From the NCBI GenBank assembly GCA_029942265.1, contig JAOZTO010000182.1:1-5666 (forward strand): DNA of 5,666 nt. The letters run 5' to 3'. Positions within the stretch are counted from its first letter, which is position 1. Every line of letters starts with the position of its first letter. The notes beneath the pieces were generated by a model. That model had not been told where the DNA came from. It did not search any database and saw nothing but the letters and a program-made list of their open reading frames with translations. Below, in pieces: positions 1 to 5,666 of the stretch. Both the position numbers and the translations under genes were made by a program. This DNA comes from Desulfocapsa sp. (GTDB lineage Bacteria; Desulfobacterota; Desulfobulbia; Desulfobulbales; Desulfocapsaceae).

Positions 1-930
1 CTTAGGATGAGCATCTATATGTTTTGCTGACGCATACACCAAAGCTCTTGAAGCTTCAAGCTGAATGGCCATGTCCGCTAATATGTGCTGAATTGCCTGA
101 AAGGATATAATCGGTTTACCAAACTGCACTCTCTGTTTGGCATAGGATGTTGCTTCATCAATACACGCCTGTCCTATTCCAAGGCCAAGTGCCGCAATGC
201 CTGGACGAGAGGAGTCGAGGGTTTTCATCACAGTGATAAATCCTGTTCCTAATCGGCCAATAAGTCTATCTTTGGGAATCCTGCAATCCTTAAATATCAA
301 TTCTGTGGTTGAGGAGGCACGAATCCCCATCTTTTTCTCTTTAGGACCACATGAAAAGCCAGGATCACCTGCTTCGACAACAAACATCGAAGCACCACGA
401 GCACCACGAGATCTGTCAGTGATGGCAATAACAGTATAAATTTGTGCTTCACCACCATTTGTTATCCACTGTTTGGTTCCGTTGATAACCCATTCGTCAC
501 CATCAAGCACAGCTGTAGTTTGAATTCCTGAAGCATCCGAGCCAGCATTAGCCTCAGTGAGTCCAAAGGCTGCAAATTGTTTACCAGCAGCTACTGGAGG
601 GAGGTATTTCCTCTTCATCTCATCCGAACCGGAAATTATGATCGGATATATACCCAAAGCACTGGCCGCAAACGCCGTAGCAACACCGATACAACCACGA
701 CCAAGCTGTTCAAGGGCCAATACGATATCAAGGCATCCGCCACCAAAACCACCATATTCTTCTGGAATCGGCACACCGAAAAGATCTGCCTGCCCCATGT
801 TTTCTAGAATTTCCCTTGGAAACTCGTCTTTTTCATCTAACTCGGCACGTTTGGGGATAATTTGTTCGTCGGTTATCTGTTTGCTGATCTCGACGATCAT
901 GCTCTGTTCTTCTGTAAGAAAATAATCCAT
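1..930 (-). CDS. Acyl-CoA dehydrogenase, 3' end outside window
   Basis: This is an FAD-dependent acyl-CoA dehydrogenase, which introduces an alpha,beta double bond into an acyl thioester and passes electrons to electron-transfer flavoprotein. The frame is open from the ATG at 930 to the left edge, giving 310 residues of a family normally near 380. Visible family motifs are the signature GLTEANAGSDASG (residues 123-135), KQWITNG (153-159, FAD contact), KKMGIRASSTTEL (199-211) and the flavin-binding QRVQFGKPI (266-274). The C-terminal part, where the catalytic glutamate of short-chain members lies, is cut off, so active-site integrity and chain-length class cannot be judged. Two in-frame ATGs stand in tandem (933 and 930). 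I chose 930 because the AGGAG Shine-Dalgarno is 5 nt from it but only 2 nt from the other. It starts 12 nt after the fabH stop, so it is probably co-transcribed. An acyl-ACP substrate is possible but is inference only. Confidence 0.93.
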   Translation of the reverse strand, partial: MDYFLTEEQSMIVEISKQITDEQIIPKRAELDEKDEFPREILENMGQADLFGVPIPEEYGGFGGGCLDIVLALEQLGRGCIGVATAFAASALGIYPIIISGSDEMKRKYLPPVAAGKQFAAFGLTEANAGSDASGIQTTAVLDGDEWVINGTKQWITNGGEAQIYTVIAITDRSRGARGASMFVVEAGDPGFSCGPKEKKMGIRASSTTELIFKDCRIPKDRLIGRLGTGFITVMKTLDSSRPGIAALGLGIGQACIDEATSYAKQRVQFGKPIISFQAIQHILADMAIQLEASRALVYASAKHIDAHPK

Positions 931-933
931 CAT

Positions 934-940
934 CTCTCCT
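934..940 (-). promoter_or_regulatory. Ribosome binding site of the acyl-CoA dehydrogenase gene
   Basis: AGGAGAG on the minus strand lies between the fabH stop codon and the tandem ATG codons. The AGGAG core is 5 nt from the ATG at 930, which decides the start in favour of the second ATG. Confidence 0.75.
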
Positions 941-942
941 GT

Positions 943-1917
943 TTACCATCGTATCAGAGATGCTCCCCAGGTGAAACCGCCACCGAAAGAGCAAACTAAA
1001 AGTAAATCACCACGCTTCAACCACCCTTCACGTTTTGCCTCATCAAGTGCAATAGGTACGGAAGCCGCTGATGTATTACCATATTTATGAACATTTATGA
1101 ATACTTTTTCCTGTTCAATTCCAAGGCGGGAAACCAGTTTATTAAGGATACGAATATTTGCTTGGTGTGGGATCATCACATCAATTGCTTCAAGTTCAAT
1201 CTGTTCGGAAGTAAGCAGATCCCTAACAGCACCCTCCATGGCCTTCACTGCATACTTAAAGACTTCCTTGCCTTCCATAAGAATATGGGCGCCAGGATTA
1301 TCCTCTTCTGCTAGTGCAGGATTGCATGAAGGAGCTGTGTGCATGTAGAGAAGGTTCCAGAGACGACCATCAGAAAATAGGTTTGAAGCAACCACTCCCC
1401 TGTTATTGTCCTGGTATTCGAGCACAACTGCTCCTGCTCCATCGCCAAATAAAATACAGGTATTGCGATCCTGCCAGTTTGTCCGGCTTGACAGTGTTTC
1501 AGTACCAATCACAAGAACTTTTTTATTATTCTCAACGCGCAAGTACTTATCACCGCAATCAAGTGCAAACAAAAATCCGGAGCAAGCCGCATTAACATCG
1601 TAGGCAAACGCCTTATCTGCTCCAAGCTCCTTCTGCACAAAACAGGCACACGATGGCATGAGCATGTGAGAACTCATGGTGGCCACAATTATCAGATCTA
1701 TATCATCAGCAGTGAGTTCTGCTACATCCAAAGCATTTCGTGCGGCTGATGCTGCAATTTTGTATGTTTCTTCGCCCTTTCCACTTATGCGGCGAGTTGA
1801 GATACCAGTCCGACTGACTATCCACTCATCACTGGTTTCAACACGTTTCTCCAAATCATGATTGCTAATGATCTTTTCTGGAAGACATGATCCTGTTCCG
1901 AGAATTACTACTCCCAT
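943..1917 (-). CDS. fabH: Beta-ketoacyl-ACP synthase III (FabH)
   Basis: FabH starts type II fatty acid synthesis by condensing an acyl-CoA primer with malonyl-ACP in the cytoplasm. The 324 residues are close to the usual 310-330 and co-linear with E. coli FabH as I recall it. The Cys-His-Asn triad is intact: Cys112 in NAACSGF, His251 in IPHQANIRI and Asn281 in KYGNTSAASVP. DEWIVSRTGI (30-39), FGDGAGAVVL (157-166) and the C-terminal FGGGFTWGASLIRW are also typical. An acidic, proline-containing loop around residues 198-209 is somewhat longer than in E. coli. Met87 occupies the position of E. coli Phe87 in the primer pocket. The ATG overlaps the plsX TAA by one base (TAATG), with GAGG 7 nt upstream inside plsX, so translation is probably coupled. 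The TAA stop is followed after 12 nt by the dehydrogenase gene. Confidence 0.97.
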   Translation of the reverse strand: MGVVILGTGSCLPEKIISNHDLEKRVETSDEWIVSRTGISTRRISGKGEETYKIAASAARNALDVAELTADDIDLIIVATMSSHMLMPSCACFVQKELGADKAFAYDVNAACSGFLFALDCGDKYLRVENNKKVLVIGTETLSSRTNWQDRNTCILFGDGAGAVVLEYQDNNRGVVASNLFSDGRLWNLLYMHTAPSCNPALAEEDNPGAHILMEGKEVFKYAVKAMEGAVRDLLTSEQIELEAIDVMIPHQANIRILNKLVSRLGIEQEKVFINVHKYGNTSAASVPIALDEAKREGWLKRGDLLLVCSFGGGFTWGASLIRW

Positions 1918-2936
1918 TATTCAACCTCAGTGGACACAATTGAATTTGCCACAAGACTTGCGATTATTTTTTCATTCACTCGTACCTCAACAACTTTTGA
2001 TGCTTCAAGGATTGCGTTTTTAATCGCCATAACATTAGACTTCCCGTGACATATTATGCCTGTTCCGTTAATTCCAAGAAGTGGTGCGCCGCCATATTCT
2101 GCATAATCAACACGTTTCTTAAACTTACGAAAAACTGGTCTGGCAAGATAATATCCGATTTGAGCTTTAACAGAACTCATTATACCAGTTCTAATCATCT
2201 CAGTTGCTGCTTCGACAAGTCCTTCGCTGACTTTTAGACAGATATTACCTACAAATCCGTCACAAACAATAACATCAACATTTCCTTGAAAGATATCTCT
2301 TCCTTCAACATTACCTACGAAGTTCAGTGAACTATTATTAAGTAATTTACTGGTATCCTTAACAAGTTGATTCCCCTTTCCGGACTCTTCACCAATACTT
2401 AAAATTCCAACACGAGGCGAATCAATATCATAAATTTGGGAATAAGCAGAAGCCATTATAGCAAATTGAAACAAATGCTTTGGCCGACAATCGACGTTGG
2501 CACCAACATCCATCATGACCACAGGTTTGTGTAGTGTGGGAAAGGAACTAGCTATACCAGGACGAGAAATATCCTGTATCCGTCCAAGTTTTCGGACAGC
2601 AGAAGCCATGGTCGCACCAGAATTACCGGCACTGACAGCTGCATCTGCTTTGCCTTTTTTTACAAGATCAAAGGCAAGCATGACAGAAGAATTTTTTTTC
2701 TTACGAATGGCATCCACAGGAGATTCTCCCATTTCAACCATTTCAGAAGTGTGGACAATCTGCAATCGATCAGCAATATGTGCAGGAGGATTCAGGACGT
2801 TAAGACAGTCTTGAATTGAAGACTCATCACCTACCAAAGCAATCTGTAACTCTTTTACTTCAAGAGCCTGAATTGCCCCGGCTATTAATTCATTAGGTCC
2901 ATGGTCACCCCCCATGGCATCCAAGGCAATACGCAT
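1917..2936 (-). CDS. plsX: Phosphate acyltransferase PlsX
   Basis: PlsX converts acyl-ACP and phosphate to acyl-phosphate, the donor used by PlsY for the first acylation of glycerol-3-phosphate. It acts at the inner face of the membrane as a peripheral enzyme. The 339 residues match the family length. Recognisable blocks are the N-terminal RIALDAMGGDHGP (2-13), AAVSAGNSGATMA (99-111), MMDVGANVDCRP (141-152), NVEGRDIFQGNVDVIVCDGFVGN (209-231) and the C-terminal YAEYGGAPLLGINGTGIICHGKSN (278-301). The ATG at 2936 lies 7 nt after the rpmF stop. Its Shine-Dalgarno is weak: the TAGG formed partly by the rpmF TAG stop is the best match, which suggests reliance on ribosomes finishing rpmF. The rpmF-plsX-fabH order is one of the most conserved lipid-gene clusters in bacteria and supports all three assignments. 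Confidence 0.97.
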   Translation of the reverse strand: MRIALDAMGGDHGPNELIAGAIQALEVKELQIALVGDESSIQDCLNVLNPPAHIADRLQIVHTSEMVEMGESPVDAIRKKKNSSVMLAFDLVKKGKADAAVSAGNSGATMASAVRKLGRIQDISRPGIASSFPTLHKPVVMMDVGANVDCRPKHLFQFAIMASAYSQIYDIDSPRVGILSIGEESGKGNQLVKDTSKLLNNSSLNFVGNVEGRDIFQGNVDVIVCDGFVGNICLKVSEGLVEAATEMIRTGIMSSVKAQIGYYLARPVFRKFKKRVDYAEYGGAPLLGINGTGIICHGKSNVMAIKNAILEASKVVEVRVNEKIIASLVANSIVSTEVE

Positions 2937-2943
2937 GGGATAC

Positions 2944-3132
2944 CTATTCTATCTCTGCATCCAGACTGTACACGGAACGTCCTTTATACATTCCGCAACT
3001 TGGACAGATACGATGGGGTTGCTTGGGTTCGCCACATTCTGCACAGGTGGAAATTCCAGGGGCACTTAACGCATGGTGTGATCTTCTTTTTCGGGTACGG
3101 GAACGGGAATGTCTTCTTTTGGGCAGAGCCAT
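2944..3132 (-). CDS. rpmF: 50S ribosomal protein L32 (zinc-binding form)
   Basis: L32 is a small basic protein of the large ribosomal subunit. The 62-residue product begins [20 protein letters not shown], the typical basic N-terminus of the family, followed by a zinc ribbon with CAEC (Cys30, Cys33) and CPSC (Cys43, Cys46). All four zinc ligands are present, so this is the zinc-binding (C+) form and not the zinc-independent paralogue some bacteria induce under zinc starvation. The frame extends five codons upstream to 3147, but the start at 3132 is chosen because the family begins with MA-PKR and a GGAGG lies 8 nt before it. It sits 43 nt after yceD and 7 nt before plsX. Confidence 0.96.
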   Translation of the reverse strand: MALPKRRHSRSRTRKRRSHHALSAPGISTCAECGEPKQPHRICPSCGMYKGRSVYSLDAEIE

Positions 3133-3140
3133 AATACTAT

Positions 3141-3145
3141 CCTCC
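3141..3145 (-). promoter_or_regulatory. Ribosome binding site of rpmF
   Basis: GGAGG on the minus strand lies 8 nt upstream of the ATG at 3132. It overlaps the coding positions of the longer candidate frame, which is the main nucleotide evidence for the shorter L32 start. Confidence 0.85.
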
Positions 3146-3175
3146 AATAAATCGCCGCAATCGCGACAGGACTTT

Positions 3176-3691
3176 TTAATTTTTCTGTAATGTATTCAGT
3201 ATTGCAAAAGGCGACCCTTTATGAGTTTCCTTGCAAACACACGATTCCAAATTCTGATTTATACCACACAGCGGACATAAACCCTTACAATTATCATCAC
3301 AGAGTATCTGTCCTGGTAATGCAAGGACAAGCTGTTCAGATAAAACATCACTACTTTCAATCACAGGATCAGTGAGATATACTCGGTCATAATCCTCAAC
3401 ACGACACTCGTGTTCCGAACCTAATGAAGGTTCTTCTCCAAGTATATATTGGTAATTGAATCTTCGAGCAACATCGAAGTGAACCTGCTGTTTGCCACAA
3501 CGTTCACAACTACCTGTTACTTTGGCTTTCAAATCACCGAAAAGCTTATATACACCTTTCTTTTGTAAATGAATAGCACATTTTGCTACTATTTTTGCAC
3601 AGAGTTCAACACCTTCATCAGAGAAGCATATGTCTTCTTCTGTGTTGAAGGTATATTCTTTTGCAGTAATGCCAGTAAGATCTTTTTTCAT
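3176..3691 (-). CDS. yceD: YceD/DUF177 family protein
   Basis: This is a DUF177 (YceD) protein. The E. coli member is linked to accumulation of 23S rRNA and is normally encoded just before rpmF, as here; the biochemical role is not well defined. The 171-residue product has a CERC pair (Cys62, Cys65) and a C-terminal cysteine cluster [13 protein letters not shown] (Cys131, 135, 139, 142) with CVC at 151-153. The CKGLCPxCG block is the family hallmark and suggests metal binding, probably zinc. An acidic middle stretch (residues 86-118) is also typical. I chose the ATG at 3691, preceded by a GGGGGA purine run. A GTG four codons upstream (3703) keeps the frame but has no recognisable ribosome binding site and would consume this run. 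It is the first visible gene of the operon, so the operon promoter should lie upstream of 3691. Confidence 0.9.
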   Translation of the reverse strand: MKKDLTGITAKEYTFNTEEDICFSDEGVELCAKIVAKCAIHLQKKGVYKLFGDLKAKVTGSCERCGKQQVHFDVARRFNYQYILGEEPSLGSEHECRVEDYDRVYLTDPVIESSDVLSEQLVLALPGQILCDDNCKGLCPLCGINQNLESCVCKETHKGSPFAILNTLQKN

Positions 3692-3704
3692 CGTTTCCCC
3701 CACA

Positions 3705-3715
3705 TGACATTGTCA
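3705..3715. promoter_or_regulatory. Perfect 11-bp palindrome before the lipid operon
   Basis: TGACA-T-TGTCA is a perfect 5-1-5 inverted repeat directly upstream of the yceD Shine-Dalgarno. Its size and place would suit an operator, but 11 bp of symmetry can arise by chance and no matching regulator is encoded in the window. On the minus strand it contains a TTGACA hexamer that is too close to the start codon to serve yceD as a -35 box. Confidence 0.3.
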
Positions 3716-3995
3716 AATGTACAAATCGAAACTAACAAAAATACCCAATTTTTGAAATAATGGCCATAAAAAAATCTTTTTTATTAAAATCGTTCCAACA
3801 TAATGAAATATAACTACATTTTTATTTAATTAGATTGTATTCATATTATTTCAAACAATCAGAATGTTTTTTTACCACAAAAAAGTTGTTTTTTTTACTT
3901 CTACACTTTTTTTGATACAACACAGAAGAGTACTTGAATAATAATATTTTTTTATGCTATGGTGTTTTTACAGATCTAAGCTACAGGGTGTTTCG

Positions 3996-4014
3996 GATAA
4001 TTATCATTTTCATT
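3996..4014. promoter_or_regulatory. Fur-box-like 19-mer upstream of nhaD
   Basis: GATAATTATCATTTTCATT begins with the palindrome GATAATTATC (a GATAAT hexamer overlapping its reverse complement) and continues into ATTTTCATT, which matches the right side of many classical Fur sites. The left side upstream of GATAAT does not mirror it, so the match is only partial. It lies 137 bases before the nhaD start, around where a promoter or early leader would be. AT-rich surroundings raise the chance of a coincidental match. Confidence 0.3.
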
Positions 4015-4087
4015 CCAACTCGAGGCGTGGGCGAAATTTTCAACCAGATATATAGTTGATATCACGAAAATATTTTTTTCTCGCAAC

Positions 4088-4116
4088 GAATAATTGGGAT
4101 AAAATGGCAATTATTC
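4088..4116 (+). promoter_or_regulatory. 9-bp perfect inverted repeat in the nhaD leader
   Basis: GAATAATTG (4088-4096) and CAATTATTC (4108-4116) are exact reverse complements around an 11-nt spacer. In RNA this is a hairpin whose right arm ends 24 nt before the nhaD GGAGG. It has no following T run, so it is not a terminator. It could be an operator or a leader hairpin. The centre does not satisfy the T-N11-A form expected of LysR-type sites such as those of NhaR. Confidence 0.45.
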
Positions 4117-4140
4117 AAATTAGCCTGCATACTACTACTT

Positions 4141-4145
4141 GGAGG
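4141..4145 (+). promoter_or_regulatory. Ribosome binding site of nhaD
   Basis: GGAGG is followed after a 6-nt T/A-rich spacer by the ATG at 4152. This strong site decides the nhaD start over the in-frame ATG at 4104 and TTG at 4056. Confidence 0.85.
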
Positions 4146-4151
4146 TTTTTT

Positions 4152-5582
4152 ATGTTTCCATTTTTCAAATTTTTCACCTCAACCCTTGTTGTCTCACTTT
4201 TATTTCCGATTGTTGCATTTGCATCAGGTGGAGGTGGAGAAACACTCGATTTAACAAAACACCCAGTAGGCTACATTGCACTACTTCTCTTTGTTATTGC
4301 GTATCTTTTTGTTATGGCAGAAGAAGTTACTCACCTTCGAAAATCAAAGCCTGTTCTTCTGGCAGCCGGTTTAATTTGGATTCTTATAGCAGCAGTATAT
4401 GCACAACATGGCCTACCACATGCGGCAGAGATCGCCATACGTCATAATATTCTTGAGTATGCTGAACTCTTCTTTTTTCTTCTTGTGGCAATGACCTATA
4501 TAAATGCTCTTGAAGAACGGCTCGTTTTCCAAACATTGCGGGCAAAGCTTGTAAGTGCTGGATTAACTTTCAGACAACTCTTCTGGATTACAGGAGCACT
4601 TTCTTTTGTTATTTCACCTATTGCCGATAATCTGACAACTGCATTGCTGATGTGTGCTGTTGTTATGGCTCTTGGAAAAGGTAAAAAACAATTTATATCG
4701 TTAGCCTGTATTAATATTGTGGTTGGTGCTAATGCTGGTGGAGCGTTCAGTCCGTTTGGTGACATTACCACACTCATGGTCTGGCAAAAAGGTATTGTGA
4801 ATTTTGGAGAGTTCTTTTCCCTCTTCCTGCCATCCCTTGTCAACTGGCTGGTACCAGCTACAATCATGAGTTTTGCCATACAAAAAAGCAAACCGGAAGG
4901 TGATGGTGTGCTTGTCACCATGAAACGTGGTGGCTTTGTGGTTATATTCCTTTTCCTAATGACTATTGTTACTGCTGTCAGTTTTCATAACTTTCTCCAC
5001 CTTCCTCCCATGGCTGGTATGATGATGGGACTTTCCTACCTTAAATTGTATGGTTTTTATCTAAAACGTACCCACAACAAACATGCCAAAGGCGTTCCTT
5101 TTGATGCTGAAAAAGCCAAAGAACGAGTAGGTGACACTGTTTCATTTGATATTTTCAAAAGTGTCGCCAGAGCTGAGTGGGACACTCTGTTTTTCTTTTA
5201 TGGTGTTATTCTCTGTGTTGGTGGACTTGGATTTATGGGTTATCTTGGACTTGTATCCAATATAATGTATGGAAGCTGGGGGGCTACAAATGCAAATATT
5301 GCAGTCGGTGTATTATCTGCTATTGTTGACAACATTCCCGTTATGTTTGCAGTGCTCACCATGTTGCCCGATATGTCCCTTGGCCAATGGTTGTTAGTGA
5401 CTCTAACAGCTGGTGTTGGCGGCAGTCTCCTTTCAATTGGTTCTGCTGCTGGTGTTGCTTTGATGGGACAGGCACGAGGCGCCTACACATTTGGTGGCCA
5501 CTTGAAATGGACTCCCGTTATTGCACTTGGGTATGCAGCATCAATCGCTACTCACTTTCTTGTTAATAGTGATAAATTCTAA
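4152..5582 (+). CDS. nhaD: NhaD-type Na+/H+ antiporter
   Basis: NhaD antiporters of the ion transporter superfamily export Na+ (and Li+) in exchange for protons across the inner membrane, mainly in marine, halophilic and alkaliphilic bacteria. The 476 residues begin with a signal peptide (one Lys at 6, hydrophobic 11-21, AFA cleavage motif ending at 24), followed by SGGGGE, then about a dozen hydrophobic segments. Hallmarks are SPIADNLTTAL (155-165), NAGGAFSPFGDITTLMVWQKG (194-214), SAIVDNIPVMFAVL (389-402) and SIGSAAGVALMG (428-439). The paired ADN and VDN motifs reflect the family's two inverted halves. Asp159, Asn160, Asn194, Asp204, Asp393 and Asn394 are likely ion-pathway residues by family comparison. 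The start at 4152 is supported by GGAGG 6 nt upstream and by the signal peptide then being N-terminal; starts at 4104 or 4056 would place 16 or 32 residues before it. The gene appears monocistronic and is transcribed away from the lipid operon. Confidence 0.95.
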   Translation: MFPFFKFFTSTLVVSLLFPIVAFASGGGGETLDLTKHPVGYIALLLFVIAYLFVMAEEVTHLRKSKPVLLAAGLIWILIAAVYAQHGLPHAAEIAIRHNILEYAELFFFLLVAMTYINALEERLVFQTLRAKLVSAGLTFRQLFWITGALSFVISPIADNLTTALLMCAVVMALGKGKKQFISLACINIVVGANAGGAFSPFGDITTLMVWQKGIVNFGEFFSLFLPSLVNWLVPATIMSFAIQKSKPEGDGVLVTMKRGGFVVIFLFLMTIVTAVSFHNFLHLPPMAGMMMGLSYLKLYGFYLKRTHNKHAKGVPFDAEKAKERVGDTVSFDIFKSVARAEWDTLFFFYGVILCVGGLGFMGYLGLVSNIMYGSWGATNANIAVGVLSAIVDNIPVMFAVLTMLPDMSLGQWLLVTLTAGVGGSLLSIGSAAGVALMGQARGAYTFGGHLKWTPVIALGYAASIATHFLVNSDKF

Positions 5583-5589
5583 AAGCCTC

Positions 5590-5665
5590 CATATGCGGGC
5601 ACGTAAATTTTCGTAAATATTCGGCTAGCACCCTATCTTCGCTTGATCCAGCCTGTTCACATATG
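5590..5665. repeat. Possible small intergenic repeat with imperfect terminal inverted repeats
   Basis: The segment starts CATATGCGGGCA and ends TGTTCACATATG. The reverse complement of the end, CATATGTGAACA, matches the start at 9 of 12 positions, and all three differences are transitions. As plus-strand RNA the ends could form 11 of 12 pairs, counting two G-U wobbles. Inside lie two near-identical 10-base units, CGTAAATTTT and CGTAAATATT (5602-5621). It begins only 8 bases after the nhaD stop. This layout resembles small dispersed intergenic repeats, but a single copy within one window cannot prove that. It has no T run and is not an ordinary intrinsic terminator. Confidence 0.35.
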
Positions 5666-5666
5666 A

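Larger units (their letters stand above)
3706..4151. other. Divergent AT-rich intergenic region
   Basis: These 446 bases separate the minus-strand lipid operon from plus-strand nhaD and hold no convincing gene. Positions 3721-3960 contain about 50 G/C in 240 bases, with many T and A runs; from 3961 to nhaD the composition is less extreme. Both promoters should be here, but the AT content makes hexamer matches unreliable. The best plus-strand pair is TTGAAT (3934-3939) and TATGGT (3958-3963) with an 18-nt spacer, four of six matches each, which would leave a leader of about 180 nt before nhaD. No good minus-strand pair was found. The distinct elements inside, a Fur-box-like site and a 9-bp inverted repeat, are listed separately. 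An 11-bp inverted repeat TTTGAAATAAT / ATTATTTCAAA also occurs at 3751-3761 and 3845-3855. Confidence 0.7.

Noticed and set aside
1097..1603. Several plus-strand frames opposite fabH, and similar ones opposite plsX, the dehydrogenase and nhaD
   Set aside because: They are antisense or shifted shadows of strongly recognised genes, with no family resemblance or ribosome binding sites.
2690..2702. Run of eight T (A on the coding strand) inside plsX as a possible frameshift or slippage site
   Set aside because: The frame is continuous on both sides, and the Lys-Lys-Lys-Asn-Ser-Ser coded there fits the conserved PlsX sequence, so there is no sign of a break.
3871..3915. T-rich tracts with ACAA/TTGT pairing as a terminator
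   Set aside because: The stem is only four A/T-rich pairs, and no gene ends nearby on either strand, so the tracts are better seen as AT-rich promoter-region DNA.
3954..4055. 33-codon plus-strand open frame from an ATG at 3954
   Set aside because: It has no ribosome binding site, only an AT-rich run upstream, and its composition does not look like coding sequence; it also runs through the Fur-like site.
4056..4151. N-terminal extension of NhaD from a TTG at 4056 or an ATG at 4104
   Set aside because: The strong GGAGG lies directly before the ATG at 4152, the signal peptide begins there, and the extension covers the perfect inverted repeat and has no good ribosome binding site of its own.
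5563..5664. Minus-strand open frame entering from the right edge, possibly the C-terminus of a convergent gene overlapping the end of nhaD
   Set aside because: Only 33 residues are visible, none recognisable, and the stretch coincides with the repeat-like segment, so an open frame by chance is as likely. Sequence to the right would settle it.
5583..5666. Intrinsic terminator for nhaD
   Set aside because: No GC-rich stem followed by a T run is present. The pairing of the CATATG ends spans 76 bases and lacks a T tract.

Overview
The window looks like chromosomal DNA from a Gram-negative bacterium of low to moderate GC content. The cleavable Sec-type signal on the antiporter, the yceD-rpmF-plsX-fabH gene order and the acyl-CoA dehydrogenase following fabH fit a marine or saline anaerobe, perhaps a Desulfobacterota sulfate reducer. 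That placement is inference from gene content and was not tested by any search.

Positions 1-3691 hold a compact minus-strand operon, transcribed right to left: a YceD/DUF177 zinc-cysteine protein, ribosomal protein L32 (rpmF), phosphate acyltransferase PlsX, beta-ketoacyl-ACP synthase III FabH, and an acyl-CoA dehydrogenase whose 3' end lies beyond the left edge. Gaps are 43, 7, -1 and 12 nt, so co-transcription and translational coupling are likely. The operon joins ribosome assembly (YceD, L32) to the entry points of phospholipid synthesis (PlsX) and type II fatty acid synthesis (FabH). The dehydrogenase is the unusual member, because the more familiar next gene in such operons is fabD.

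Positions 3706-4151 are a 446-base divergent intergenic region. The part from 3721 to 3960 is about 79% A+T by hand count. It holds the presumed promoters for both directions, a Fur-box-like 19-mer at 3996-4014 and a perfect 9-bp inverted repeat at 4088-4116 just upstream of the antiporter ribosome binding site.

Positions 4152-5582 on the plus strand encode a complete NhaD-type Na+/H+ antiporter with a signal peptide. It is the only plus-strand gene. The last 84 bases contain a 76-base segment bounded by imperfect CATATG-type inverted repeats, possibly a small dispersed intergenic repeat, and no clear terminator.

I found no CRISPR array, tRNA, rRNA, transposase or defence system. Most of the window is well-known housekeeping content. 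The points worth a second look are the dehydrogenase in the lipid operon, the elements ahead of nhaD, and the terminal repeat-like segment.
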